Positions 44,621 through 55,560 of a stretch of DNA of 64,000 bases are shown piece after piece. The stretch is from Taxillus chinensis. Lineage: Eukaryota > Streptophyta > Magnoliopsida > Santalales > Loranthaceae. The stretch lies in assembly GCA_023512835.1 (NCBI GenBank), contig CM042091.1, forward strand, positions 18,803,506 through 18,867,505, written 5' to 3'. The notes below the pieces were generated by a model. It had not been told where the DNA came from and did not search any database. It saw only the letters and a list, made by a program, of their open reading frames with translations. The position numbers were made by a program, and so were the translations under genes. The first letter of the stretch is position 1. Every line of letters starts with the position of its first letter.

Positions 44621-45986
44621 CTTGGATGTCTTAATTATAAATGTTATTTTTAACCTGTTTATTTATTATGATATGTGATTGAGATGTGTACCGTGTTGTG
44701 TATCTATGACTGAGTGTAACAATGATAGTATTTCTTATTGTTGCCTTGTTTTACTTTGACTGGTTTATTGTTAGTTACATACATTATTATTTTGTGTGGT
44801 GACACGTGGTAAAACTAGGATGGACCTTGTTTATTGATCGTTTGGCTGGATTGATTAGTGGTAAGCATGATGATGTGGAACTGGTGAACAGTTTATAGTG
44901 GGATTAGCTTGATGAGCTTTCCCTTGGTGATGTTAGTATGACGTGTTGTTGTGGTAGCCGAGTTTGTTGCTTGTTTGTGGAGTCCTCTCTGTAAGGGGAC
45001 TTAGTTGTAATTCAATGACATCTTACATTGTTTAGTGGAGCCTATTAGGTTGCGACCTTTCTTCCCCTACATGGGAGTATATGTTATTCACATAATTGTT
45101 GATATTTTGATGTTATTTTGTTTGGTTTTTCTATCTGTGATTGTTGCATGGCCAATATGCGTTTTTAATATGCGGTCATGACTCATAAAGCATTGTGTAC
45201 TTATTGTGGTTGTTGGGGGATATTAGTTATATGAGGGTAGGTTGTTGGACTTTGGTAATGCAATATTTAATTAAGGTGGTGCGTTTACCCTGTTGATCTA
45301 AGCTGATAGTGCTTTAATGGATTTTTGGGTTATAATGTTAATCCTTATTGTTTTGGGTTCTATTAGATTGGTTAGTTTTGATGGTGATGTTGGCACCACT
45401 TGGAATAATTTTGAGGTAGTGTATGGTCGGTTGTGGAGTTGTTAGTATGGTGTTGTTTCGTTAATGATTCGTTATAATGGTCATTTAGTGGATTAATTAC
45501 AAAGGGTTACTGGTAGTGGTTCGATATTGGGTATTTGGCGTGCAGTGATTGCGTGTGATGCAATTTGTTAATTTGATTGGTTATTGGATTTTAATAGGTG
45601 ATCGTATCGACTATGATCCAGTGATTTATGATGAGGTGTCCATTTAACTTTGTTGTTGTTACCATGACTATCCGTAGTCTAGAGTTACCACTGAAGTTGG
45701 GTGAGTTATGCTGCATTTCAAGTGACTTAATTAAGGATGTGTTACCCAAATATCTAAGCCTTGTTGCGTTGGCAAGGGATCATAAATAATTTATAGAAGG
45801 ATGATAACCCCCCACCAACCTCTCCTTATGTTCAATGGTTAGTGGATGCGTTGTTAGTTCACGGGAATGTAAATCTATAAATTCCTTGTTGCTTCGTAAT
45901 GGTTAATGGTATGTCCTGAAGCATTGTGCTGGCTCATGGCTGATGGACCAAGCGTTGCCCTATCGTTAGGACTGTTGCTGGTTAGT

Positions 45987-46030
45987 CTTTTCGGGGACGA
46001 AAAGTCCTAAGGGGGATAGAATGTAAGGAT
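45987..46030 (+). promoter_or_regulatory. First tail module of LARD-like element
   Basis: TTTTCGGGGACGAAAA (hairpin, GGGA loop) at 45988-46003, then GTCCTAAGGGGGATAGA and TGTAAGGATA, a decayed polypurine tract followed by an LTR-start-like string, 328 bases upstream of the working one. Confidence 0.75.
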
Positions 46031-46315
46031 ATTTCCGATATCGTGTCATGTGTGTTTGTTTTATGTTATTTTGTTTGTTGTATCTTGTTCTCATAATTAT
46101 ATTCATGTGCTTAGTTATTGATTAAGAACACATGCTAGTTTCGGTCTATGGTAGATATTGTATCAGCCCGGCGCTTGTGGGTTAATAAATTTGTAGGATG
46201 ATTTGGGTGTGTCAGAATAGGTGTCAATAATTATATTCACGTGGGTGTGGGCTTGGTTAGATATCGAGGTCTATGACGTCTTATGAGGATAGTTGTGACA
46301 TTTGATTCAATTGGC

Positions 46316-46349
46316 TTTTCGAGGACGAAAAGTTCTAAGGTGGGGAGGA
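46316..46349 (+). promoter_or_regulatory. Polypurine tract of LARD-like element with upstream hairpin
   Basis: TTTTCGAGGACGAAAA (46316-46331) and AAGGTGGGGAGGA directly before the TGTAAAGATC start of the right LTR. It is the same string as at 8970-9003 in the Tekay-like element. Confidence 0.9.
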
Positions 46350-48569
46350 TGTAAAGATCTATATATGTGTTAGCATAACTTATAATATATATTTGATGTT
46401 AAGAATGTTATTTTAAGAATGTAGCCATTAATACGACCGTTTTGACAATATTTGGGCCTAATTTGAGGTCCAGAAGCCTCCAGGGGTTATTTAATAAATT
46501 TTGGGAGTTAAATTGAGGGTTAATAAATGAAAAATAAAATTTATGAGGGCTTTTTGGAAATTATTAAAAAGGAGGACGAATTTTAATTAAAAATAGGGTT
46601 TGAGGGTTTTTATCATTCATTATAATTTTGTTTTGAGAAACCCTAGCCGTCGGAGGAGAGTTCATAGTATTCTTTGCGTTCTTCGTCATTCTTCGCCGAT
46701 TCTAGACTGTTCTTGCGAGCTTAATCCCTTCGGAAGGCAAGAGGTAGGTGGTTCTTGTTCCCTCGTTATCCTATTGCACGAACACGGACTGTTAGGGAGA
46801 AATACAACTTTTTTTTGATAATTTATATGGGTAGATATACATATATTTTCTGATACATGTATATGTTTGGTTAAATATACATATATATGTTTGGTCAATT
46901 CTCACCCTCTATCTCTTGACTCTTTTTGTGAATTCGTAGGCCTGAACCTCCTTTCTTTTTCTATTTTTTTAAAATATCCCATGTTTCCCTTTAACCCATA
47001 TTACATTATCATGGTTTTAGGACACCATGCTTACGGCCTGGTGTCTCGCGGGACTTAATCTCCCAGGCTATGTTGACAGCCTGGTCTACGGCAGGGGGAG
47101 TTGACCTTGCCGCATGAGCATGATAGGGTGGGGGCGGTAACCCAGTGTCGACCCCATGTGACGAGCCAGCTCTAGCGGGCTGGCAGAGTATGGTTGACCG
47201 GCCTAGTTTCTTGTTCCTTCTAGCCCTTTTAGGACTATTCTATCATGGTTTGATTTGGCGGAATTAATTTGAGACCTATTTTACATTTTAATGTCCTAAT
47301 AGTTAAAAAATAATTAATTCCTATGGCTTGATGTTAATAGTTTAATGTTTTAAAAATATTATTGTGTTTAATAATGTCTGGCCTGTTAAATACTCTTGGG
47401 CTTGTTATTATTGATCGACATTGGAATGTTATTTGTAGTATAATATTATTAAATTAACATCCTTTAATAAAAAAACTAAATAAATAGATATTACTTGGGC
47501 TTAATAAGGATAGTTGATAATTTAAATATTAATTGGGCTTGATTGAGATAGTTTAATTAAATAATAATGTATGAGCTTGACGTTGCTAAATGTTATAAAT
47601 ATTATCTGGGCTTGAATTGGTTAGTTTAGTTAAATAAATATTGTTGGATTGTTATTATCAGTTTGACGATATAATTGTTATTCGTGGCACGTTATTATTG
47701 GTTTAGCAATTTGAATATTCGATAATGTTGTAATGTAGAATCCTGATTATTTGGAATTTATATTTATTGATTATATGTGTGGAGTTGGTGGTGGAGTTGG
47801 TTTGGTTAACCGCGGGTCCCACATAGGGCTGGCAAGAGGCCGCAGGTCCCCTATGTGGCTGGTTAACCCAGGTCCCATATGTGGCTGGTTGTCATTAAGG
47901 ACACCACAGGTCCCACATATGTCTATCTGGTAGTGACTAGGATTCTTGGAGTTGGTAGCGGGGATCCTGTGAATGGTTGGATTGCCGGTGCAAACCTTTG
48001 ATGGATGAAATGTAATGGGTGTGATGTTATATTTGTGATTGAATGTGAGCTTATTGTGATAGAATAGGACACTGCTCTAACACAAGCATACACTGATCAT
48101 GTAGATTTAGGATTTCATGTTATAGGATAGTGAGGAGATGGAGATCACCTACTGGGCACTTGTGCTCACCCCTACTTTATTGACATGTTTCAGGTATCGA
48201 CCCATTCGCTAGAGGCTGGTCCAAAGTTGATTGCTATTCATTTCACATTTTGTATAATTTGGTTTATGGATTTTGTATAACATAATTGGTTTTATTATTT
48301 GAATATCCGGATGAGAGTCCATGAAAGTTGTATTGGAATTTTAACATGATTATATCATTAATAAATTATTATTATTTTTTTTCTTTAGCTCCATAGCATG
48401 TTGGAATGTACATGAATACCCCTGTTGTACGAATGTACAGGTATATCTTATACAGCACCCACTGTGTAGTCTGTATTAGTGCTAGTCACCAACCCCTTGA
48501 CCCTCCGGGTGCGGGCATGGGGAAGTCACGTTCTTAGTTCCGGGTTTCTTGGAATTCATGGGCGTGACA
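46350..48569 (+). repeat. Right LTR of LARD-like element
   Basis: 2220 bases, close copy of 39921-42139 with scattered substitutions and a few single-base gaps. Telobox at 46638-46645. Ends ATGGGCGTGACA, then the AGTAT target duplicate. Confidence 0.95.
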
Positions 48570-48574
48570 AGTAT

Positions 48575-49289
48575 TACTTGTATGCAATAGTCAGCCATCA
48601 TTCATTAGCTTCCGGGCGAAAGTCTATTTACCCCTCTCTAGACTCACTTTGGGACCTACATCATCAATTAATGTTCATATTATCTTCTTTATCTTAGTAG
48701 TTCATCTAAACCCATGATTGAAACAGATTTCCGACAAGATGATTATATTATTGGTACTTATTTTTCTTTGTCCTTAAATCATGTCAACATGTTTGCCTAT
48801 TATTTTTCAAGTGGACTCAAGGGCTACAAGACATATTTGTTTACAAGTCAATGATTTTATCTCTATGCATACTTAATGTAGTTACTTTTAGTAATTTAGT
48901 TTTTTTAGTTACTTGTTAATAACTGCCTACTCTCCCTTGTTTTAGGAACAAGTGGTAGAACATAGTCTTGATTCCTTTACATATTGTTTTAGTTGTTTAA
49001 TTAACTCCCCACTCTCTTAAGTGGTGCTACATGTGTTTGGGTTGGCTATTTACAGAATTACAGTTATGTTTTTATTAATGAAATCAGATTGCATTTTGTT
49101 AAAACACTCTATATTTTGGAGAGATTCCAAGTGTGCCTTTAATTTCGATAAGATTTTGAGATTAAGGTTGGCCATGGTATCATATTGGTATCATAGCACG
49201 GTTCGATTGAACATTTATTCATGCCAAACACTAGGAGTGGACATTCGTACAATATTATGGATCATAGTGGCATTGTTCCCAACCTGAAG
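48575..49289 (+). other. LTR-like debris ending in a decayed primer-binding site
   Basis: Continuation of the sequence cut by the LARD-like element. No ORF of note. TGGTATCATAGC at 49186-49197 is one base off the tRNA-iMet primer-binding site and precedes a gypsy gag remnant, so this stretch is probably the 3' part of an old LTR, with its start possibly at 38145. Confidence 0.55.
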
Positions 49290-49830
49290 CACTCAGTGTA
49301 AACCTCATCTAGCGTCTAACAACAACTCGATCAGTTGTCTCAAACCTTGGGCATGGTATTGCATCGTTTGGATTTGTTTAACAAGCGCAACAACCGTGAC
49401 GTAGGATGACCATTCATGGATGCACGACAAGGGTCAAGACGAGAAGATGGAATTGGAGATAAGAAGTGCAGATGGGTGGGGCTAGGTATAGGGAACCTAG
49501 GACAATACTAGGACAACCACGCAATGTGGATGCTCGACAAAATACCAGATGATTTTACCCGACATATGAAGGTAGAGATAGTAGACTACTATGGCAAGTT
49601 CGATCCAGACGTTTTTTTGATTGAGATACTACACTAGAAGACTACTTCGACTGGGTTTCAATACCCAAGGACTGCAAGGTTTAATTTGTCAAATTAAAGC
49701 TCAAAGGCCCAGCTCGTGTTTGGTGTAGTAATGTGGAAAAAAGGCTCAGGCAAACCCATTAAGCCCCCATTACAGAATGTGAAGATATGAAGGAGCGATT
49801 AGAAATAAAATATTTGCCTTTGATCTTCGA
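49290..49830 (+). pseudogene. Ty3-gypsy gag remnant
   Basis: One frame near 49323-49395 reads QLDQLSQTLGMVLHRLDLFN, a likely N-terminal coiled coil; later come YYGKFDPDVF (about 49587-49620) and, after a shift, DYFDWVSIPKDCKV, KLKLKGPARVW and EDMKERLEIKYLP (49641-49822). This matches the pattern of plant gypsy capsid (substrate phrase F-D-G...D-W...KL.G.A..WW...K..F). Several stops are visible and no pol follows; the homology ends abruptly at about 49830. Confidence 0.75.
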
Positions 49831-50337
49831 TTGGTTATTGCCTCGAAGATGACTACTTTATAGCCTCGGAGATACACCCCATAGATGCACTACGATCTTC
49901 GAGTTAGTGTATCCAATTTAGAGCCAGCGATAGTTTGATCTTCGAGTTTAGAGCCAATGATAATCTGACCTTCGGGTCTGTTAGTCTTCAGTTTAGAACC
50001 AATGACCAATTGAACTTTGAATTTGTTAGCTAACCTTTGACTTATGGCAACAGGTCTTCGAGTTTTTGACCCTTAGCTTCGACTCTTCAAGACTGCTACT
50101 CTTCACTCAACTAAATGCTAGAACATTGCTACTTTGAGTCTTCGACCATGGAAATCTTTGAGTTAGTTAGGATACTTAGGCAGATTGTACTGATGAATGT
50201 AGTACATAATCAAACTCTCTCTATAAATTCACTTTAAGAGATCACTCTACGATGTTGTCCAACCAAGTATAAGTATACATTTTGTCTGACTGCCCTCTTG
50301 CTAAACACAGACTGTTAACAACAATAATAGTCCAACA
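49831..50337 (-). repeat. LTR-like fragment with CTTCGAG repeats, probably minus orientation
   Basis: 49840-50160 carries repeated TCTTCGAGTTT and CTTCGAG units, the reverse complement of the GACTCGAAGA units at 38195-39190. Read on the minus strand from 50337 it starts TGTTGGACTATTATTG and has a TATAGAGAG string. Positions 50290-50306 match 53779-53795 exactly in inverted orientation. Confidence 0.55.
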
Positions 50338-50342
50338 AGGCT

Positions 50343-53202
50343 ATGGGAACAATAGATGTATTTTTTGTTCCACAATTTAACCTGAATTTAATTTCTACCG
50401 ATGCACTTATAGCAAGGTCATCCTTCAGCGTGCAATTCTTTATTGATCATTTTATCATTCAAGATTTATCTAGTGAAAAGATAATTGATAAGCAAAAAAA
50501 GTCACAGAATCTTTATATTCTTGATAAGCAAAATATAAAATCATCTTATAATTTCTCTATCGACAATGTTTCAGTGCACATTTGGCACAATAGGCCTGGT
50601 CACCCTTCTATTAAATGCTTGAATTTCCTAAGGAATTACATACCTAGTGCTAATCTCAAAATGGATAAGATTCCTCCATGCTATGTTTGCCCACTAGTAA
50701 AACAAAGGCAACTATCATTTGAATTACATAACAACTTGTCTGCATCTCCTTTTGACCTCATCCATTATGATATTTGGGTGCCTTATCAGACTTGTTCATA
50801 TAGTGGTTATCATTACTTTCTCATGCTAATTAATGATTACACAAGGTTTACTTGAGTTTATCTTCTTAAGAATAAGTTTGATGCATTACAGATTATTCTT
50901 TATTTTTTTAGCATGATTGTTACCCAGTTTAATTTTGCTATTAAGGGTTTTCGTTTCGATAATGCTCCAAAATTTACCTTTACTGATTTTTTCAAAGAAT
51001 AGGTAGTCTTGCATCCATTTTCATGTGTTAAATGTCCTTAGCGGAATGTAGTCGTTGAAAGGAAGCATCAGCATCTACTTATTATGTCTCAAGCTCTATT
51101 TTCCAATATAGAATTTGCATTTCACTTTGGACAAAATGTATCCTCACAATAACTTTCTTACTTAATAAGCATTTTACTCCATTACTAAAGCATAACACTC
51201 CTTTTGAATTACTATACCATAAGACCCCAGATTATAATTTCTTTTGCGTTTTTGGTTGTCTGGCATTTGTATCTACTTTAACAGCTCAAAGAAACAAATT
51301 TCAACCCAAAGCACAACAATGCGTCTTTATTGGCTATCCATATGGTGTTAAGGTTTACAAATTCTATGATATTGAGACTAGTAAGATTTTAATCTCTGGG
51401 AATGCATTTTTTCATGAGCAACTATCTCCATTTCATTTTGTTACCTAAACTGTTCCAATTCCATATCCTTTTCTTGAGCTTGTCTTACCTTTACCCTATC
51501 AGCCTAATTCAATAACCCTTTTATCCACTGTTCTACCCTTGTCTGCTGTGAACCCTAATCCTGCTCCTAAGCTTACTATTATCTCTTCCTTTGATAATCA
51601 TAATTCTTCCAATACCAATCTAGATCAAGTACAAACTGGTGTAAATGACTATTCTCAACCAAATCCGTCCTATTAGAACCCACTAGATAACTTATCCAAT
51701 ATTCTTATTGCTCCAGTTGCAATCCGAAAATCTACCCGAATTGTACTTCAACCAGCTTACCTTAAAGATTTCCATTGTAACCTTCTTACTTATTCCAAAC
51801 CCCTTATTCCCTCACTAGAACTTTACCCCATTTCAAACTATATCATTTACATATTGTCCCAACCTCCCATAAAATCTTCGCTCTCAACATCAGTACTCAT
51901 GATGGACCACATTCTTACTATCAAGAAATTCAACATCCACACTGGCAGGTTGTTATGAGAGAAGAATTAAATGCCATGGAAGCCAATAAAACATGGATTG
52001 CTATGCCTCTACCTGCCACTAAACACATTGTCGGTTGCAAGTAGGTCCATTGAGAGATATAAGACACGTTTGGTAGCAAAAGGGTATACTCAACAAGAAG
52101 GACTAGATTTTTTGACACCTTCTCCCTAGTTACAAAGCTTGTCACTATCAAAGTTATTCTTGCTCTAGTTGCATCATATGGTTGGTGTCTTTCTAAATAT
52201 CAATAATGCATTTTTAAATGCGGACCTTTTTAAGAAAGTATATATAGATATGTCGCATGGTTTTTTTAGATTGGGGGAGTCAGCTGCTTCACCACCACTT
52301 GTTTGCAAACTGTACAAGTCCATTTATGGTCTAAAATAGGCATCTAGTTAATGGTATGCTAAACTTTCTTAGTTATTGCTTCAATATGGCTTTAAACAAT
52401 CCAAGTATGATTCCATATTATTTACAAAAGGACATGATTCTACCTTTATAGCCCTTATTGTTTACACTAATGATATTATCATCACAGAACCATCTTTAAT
52501 TATTATTGATAATGTCAAACAATTTCTACATACTAAGTTTAAGCTCAAAGATCTCGGTCCCCATCAATATTTCTCAGGTATTAAGCTTGTTTGTTCCAAT
52601 CAAGACATTATAATGTCTCAAAGAAAGTATGATTTACAATTACTTGCAGACATAGGATGTTTGGACAATAAGCCTATATTACTTCATATGGATCCGTCTT
52701 TGAAGATGTCTACTGATGATGGGGATCTTTTACCCAATATCACTCATTATAGACAATTGGTTGGAAAATTATTATATCTTATCTTGTCATGGCCTGATAT
52801 TACATATGCAGTCCATCGTCTGACATAATTTCTAGCTAAACCTCCAGAGCCACATCTGAAGGCTATTCATCATCTTCTTCGTTATTTCAGGAAAAGTCCT
52901 AGGCAAAGTTTGATTTTTTTTCATCATCGTCTAATAATTAACTTTATGTTTTTTTAATGTGAATTGGGCTTTTTGCCCTAATTCCAAACAATCTACTACT
53001 TGGTTTTGTGTCTTTGTTGGCGATTCATTAGTGTCCCATAACGTAAAAAAAACAACCAACAACCTCTCAATCCTCAGTTGAGGTCGAGTACCGTGCTCTT
53101 GTAGCCATTGCTAGTGAGCTCATTTGATTGTAACAATTACTGGGTAATTTCCACATCACTTCTACTTCACCACTTGTTTTATATTGTGATAATCAAGCAG
53201 TC
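50343..53202 (+). pseudogene. Ty1-copia pol remnant: protease end, integrase, RT, RNase H
   Basis: The first frame (50343-50855) has FVPQFNLNLISTDALI (protease C-terminus), IWHNRPGHPS and CYVCPLVKQRQLSF (integrase zinc region) and FDLIHYDIWVPYQT (first catalytic Asp). Broken frames follow with integrase core, a proline-rich linker and RT: LLQYGFKQSKYDSILF, then LIVYTNDIII at about 52460-52490, where the catalytic YVDD has become YTND, and YLILSWPDITYAVHRL. RNase H follows with DNQAV at 53187-53202, where a solo LTR interrupts. Copia order (integrase before RT) is clear. Many stops and the changed active site mean it is dead. Confidence 0.92.
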
Positions 53203-53639
53203 TGTTAAGGACCTTGATTATGATCCAACAACAATCTAGAGAAGGATAACCGAATACCCAAACTCTTGCCCAAGCAATTCAAGTAATTAACTGAAAAAGC
53301 CAAAAATAAGTATAAACCTCTAAATGAGAGTTTATAATTGCCAATAGTCAATAATTTGAATTCTATAAATTGTCATAGACAAGGCCTATTTATAGGCAAG
53401 CTAGTAACTAGGAATTGAAAACCTATTACAATTAGGAAATTAAGTTAAAATACTAAAATAACCATAATACGAATTAAATAAAGAAAAGTAAATAAAAGGA
53501 AATACTAATGCAAATTAAATAAATGGAAAGACTTCTAAACGAAGTAGGAGACTTGTTCATCGAGGCAAGACACATCGCGGGCTTCATCTTCAATATTGCT
53601 TCCCCATGAATAGTGCATGCATGAAATCAAATCTCAACA
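53203..53639 (-). mobile_element. 437-bp solo LTR inserted in copia RNase H
   Basis: Plus-strand ends are TGTTAAGG and CTCAACA, flanked by a perfect CAGTC target duplication (53198-53202 and 53640-53644). Excising it and one CAGTC rejoins the RNase H reading frame across the site. A TATA box, TATAAATAGG, reads on the minus strand (around 53388), so the LTR is probably minus-oriented and starts TGTTGAGATTTG. It has no internal domain. Confidence 0.9.
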
Positions 53640-53644
53640 CAGTC

Positions 53645-53755
53645 ATACATATTGCATCTAATCCCATCTTTCATGAGTATATGAAGCACATTCAAATACA
53701 CTATTATTTTGTTCGTGAACATGTTGCATCTGTTGTTCCCATAACCTTTTTAGGT
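53645..53755 (+). pseudogene. Copia RNase H C-terminal remnant
   Basis: Continues the RNase H after the solo LTR: VIHIASNPIFHEYMKHIQIH and YYFVREHV, the standard end of plant copia RNase H. Homology fades at about 53755, where a short inverted repeat begins. Confidence 0.85.
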
Positions 53756-53811
53756 TGTCATTATTGTCAACAGTCCATGTTTAGCAAGAGGGCAGCATGA
53801 CAGATCGTATG
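53756..53811 (+). repeat. Inverted copy of the sequence upstream of copia pol
   Basis: About 45 bases, including GTTTAGCAAGAGGGCAG (53779-53795), match the reverse complement of 50285-50330. The pair brackets the copia pol remnant. Confidence 0.75.
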
Positions 53812-54600
53812 TGTCACACCTTGGATTTCCTACCCAGAAAAACTGGTTGATTTCTAACCCGGAAAAACTGATTCGTGACTCCCCTTGCCCACACCTGATG
53901 GAACAAGGGATGAGATAAAATATTAAACATAAAGGGGACTATAGCACTGAACAAGTACTATACTCACCTGCTCACCAAATGAACATATCACATTATACAC
54001 ATGCTCACACATTTATTCACAAATCCAAAGACAATATTAAGTTAAACTCAATATCTCATACAAAATCATCCCCTTGAGGGTTTACATCAGTTTATGTACA
54101 TAAATACCCTAAGCATGGGCTAAAATAAATAAGAAAACAATTACGTAAAAGAAGCCTCTAGATTGGGCCCACACCTTGACTGTCCCACCTAACTCCAATA
54201 AGCACCTGAAAGAAAACAATCATATGACATGAGGGATGAGCAATCACAGTTCAGTAAGGATCATGTCTCCCCAACCCATCTCATGCTCTTGACCTCTACA
54301 TGATAATGCGTACAAGTGATAGTGTGATGTCAGAACAAACAAGCAGTTCATAGATAACATTTTAATCATACTCATAAGGTAACACTCATAACTCCAATAG
54401 AACATGAGCAAGCCACATAGGCCCCCTCAACCTCAACCAAATAAGTTACCTCAAGCTCGTCCTCACAAGCGTCTTAACCTCATCCACACATGCATCGCAA
54501 CCACATATATAACAATACAATATTACACATGATATTCAATATAATCACAATAGAAGCATTCCTCAAACCATAAACACCCCTTAACTACTCATCATAGCAT
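53812..54600 (-). repeat. LTR 3' fragment, minus orientation
   Basis: On the minus strand it ends AATCCAAGGTGTGACA and has CCCTTG...GTGTGGGCAAGGGGAGTCA (53894-53935 read backwards) and ATTGCTCATCCCTCATG with a TTTCAGGTGC string, the features of the shared LTR 3' module. The inner boundary (about 54600) is approximate and no target duplication was found. Confidence 0.65.
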
Positions 54601-54659
54601 GAACATCTCATTGCGACACCATTTCATCATTTATTCACTTGGAAGGCTTGTTTTACCTT

Positions 54660-55106
54660 TTTGATGCATGAGTATATGATTGAGTTGGTTATTTACATGT
54701 AGGATTACACGAGCACATGTCTACACTAGTATATGCATTGGGATGGGTTGGAAAGTCATGATCTCTACTGACGTGTGGTTGCTTACCCCTCCTATTATGT
54801 TTTGTCAATTTGTTCCAGGTACTTACAAAAGCTAGGATGTTCATCAAAGGTGAAGAGCTTGTTTGTATTTGTTTGCATTATTTGGATTGAAATAATATAA
54901 TGTAACCCCATGGGAGAATAACTATGTATGTATGTATTATTTTGATTAAGATTTCTATATTTGTGTGCAATATGTATGATGCAAATATGGTATGACACTC
55001 GTGCTAGGGTCCTTTGTAGTTGTTGTCACTAACCCTTTGTCCCTGCTAGTGCGGGCATGTGCGTTCACTAATTCATTTCTACGGGTTAAAAATCCAAGGC
55101 GTGACA
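54660..55106 (+). repeat. LTR 3' fragment, plus orientation
   Basis: Contains GCTTACCCCTCCTATTATG and TTCCAGGTAC (54780-54822), then CACTAACCCTTTGTCCC...GTGCGGGCATG and ends GGGTTAAAAATCCAAGGCGTGACA at 55106 (split here). It is related to the minus-strand fragment just upstream (both share CGGGTTA.AAATC and AAGG.GTGACA). It abuts a hAT transposase remnant. Confidence 0.7.
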
Positions 55107-55560
55107 AGCGAATGCAGAGTTGCTATTTTGTATGCTTGCTTGAATCCGAGTAATTCATTTTGTGCTTTTGATAAGTAAAGGTTGATTCGTCTTGCAGAAT
55201 TATATTCATATGATTTTTCTGAGACAAATTTAATTGCACTTGATATTTAACCCTTGAATTACATTGTTGATGTGCAAGTTAATGACTTGTTCATAGAACT
55301 ACATGAAATTGAAGAGCTTGGTAGAAAGATGGTAGAGACAAAGAAGGATGTCACATATCTTTTAGTTTATTTGCTTGTGAAGTTAGTCCTGACCCTTTTC
55401 GTTGTGATTGCAATAGTAGAAATAAATTTTTCAGCAATGAAATATATAAAAAGTCAACTGCGTAATCGAATAGGAGATTAATGATGAATGATTGTTTAGT
55501 TACATACATTGAAAGTGATGTATTTGATAACATTGATAGTGAAGTTATCATATAATGATA
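55107..55560 (+). pseudogene. hAT-family transposase C-terminal remnant
   Basis: Frames with stops read ACLNPSNSFCAFDK and IRLAELYSYDFSETNL, then an open stretch from 55254 with VDVQVNDLFIELHEIEELGR, VTYLLVYLLVKLVLTL and INFSAMKYIKSQLRNRIGD. After a stop it goes on MNDCLVTYIESDVFDNIDSE. This is the dimerization region of hAT transposases of the zinc-finger (TTF/MYM-type) class, in which the family pattern is V.R.FSAMK...LRNR.GD. The N-terminal zinc finger and catalytic core are absent and an LTR end abuts its left side. Confidence 0.82.

Larger units (their letters stand above)
42155..46349 (+). other. Internal region of LARD-like element, no coding capacity
   Basis: Translation in all frames gives only short frames and no retroelement motif. 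Features seen: a GCCTGTGTGGCTGTGG minisatellite (44458-44620), a first pol-end/polypurine-like module (45987-46030) and the functional one (46316-46349). The retained module TTCGAGGACGAAAAGTCCTAA reads as FEDEKS and stop, like the end of Tekay pol, so the region probably derives from a coding parent that lost the rest. Confidence 0.85.
39921..48569 (+). mobile_element. Large non-autonomous LTR element (LARD-like)
   Basis: LTRs 39921-42139 and 46350-48569 are almost the same length (2219 and 2220 bases) and closely similar; both start TGTAAAGATC and end GGCGTGACA. The target duplication is a perfect AGTAT (39916-39920 and 48570-48574). A primer-binding site for initiator tRNA-Met and a polypurine tract are in place. 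The 4.2-kb internal region has no gag or pol that I can recognise, only short random frames and a minisatellite. It must have moved using another element's proteins; LTR ends and tail match Tekay-type elements. Confidence 0.95.

Noticed and set aside
44422..44634. V/A/C-rich 70-codon frame as a small gene
   Set aside because: It is the GCCTGTGTGGCTGTGG minisatellite read through.
38145..50337. A single intact LTR element with TGTTGG...CCAACA ends
   Set aside because: The flanks (TCATC and AGGCT) do not match as a target duplication, and the right part is in the opposite sense.
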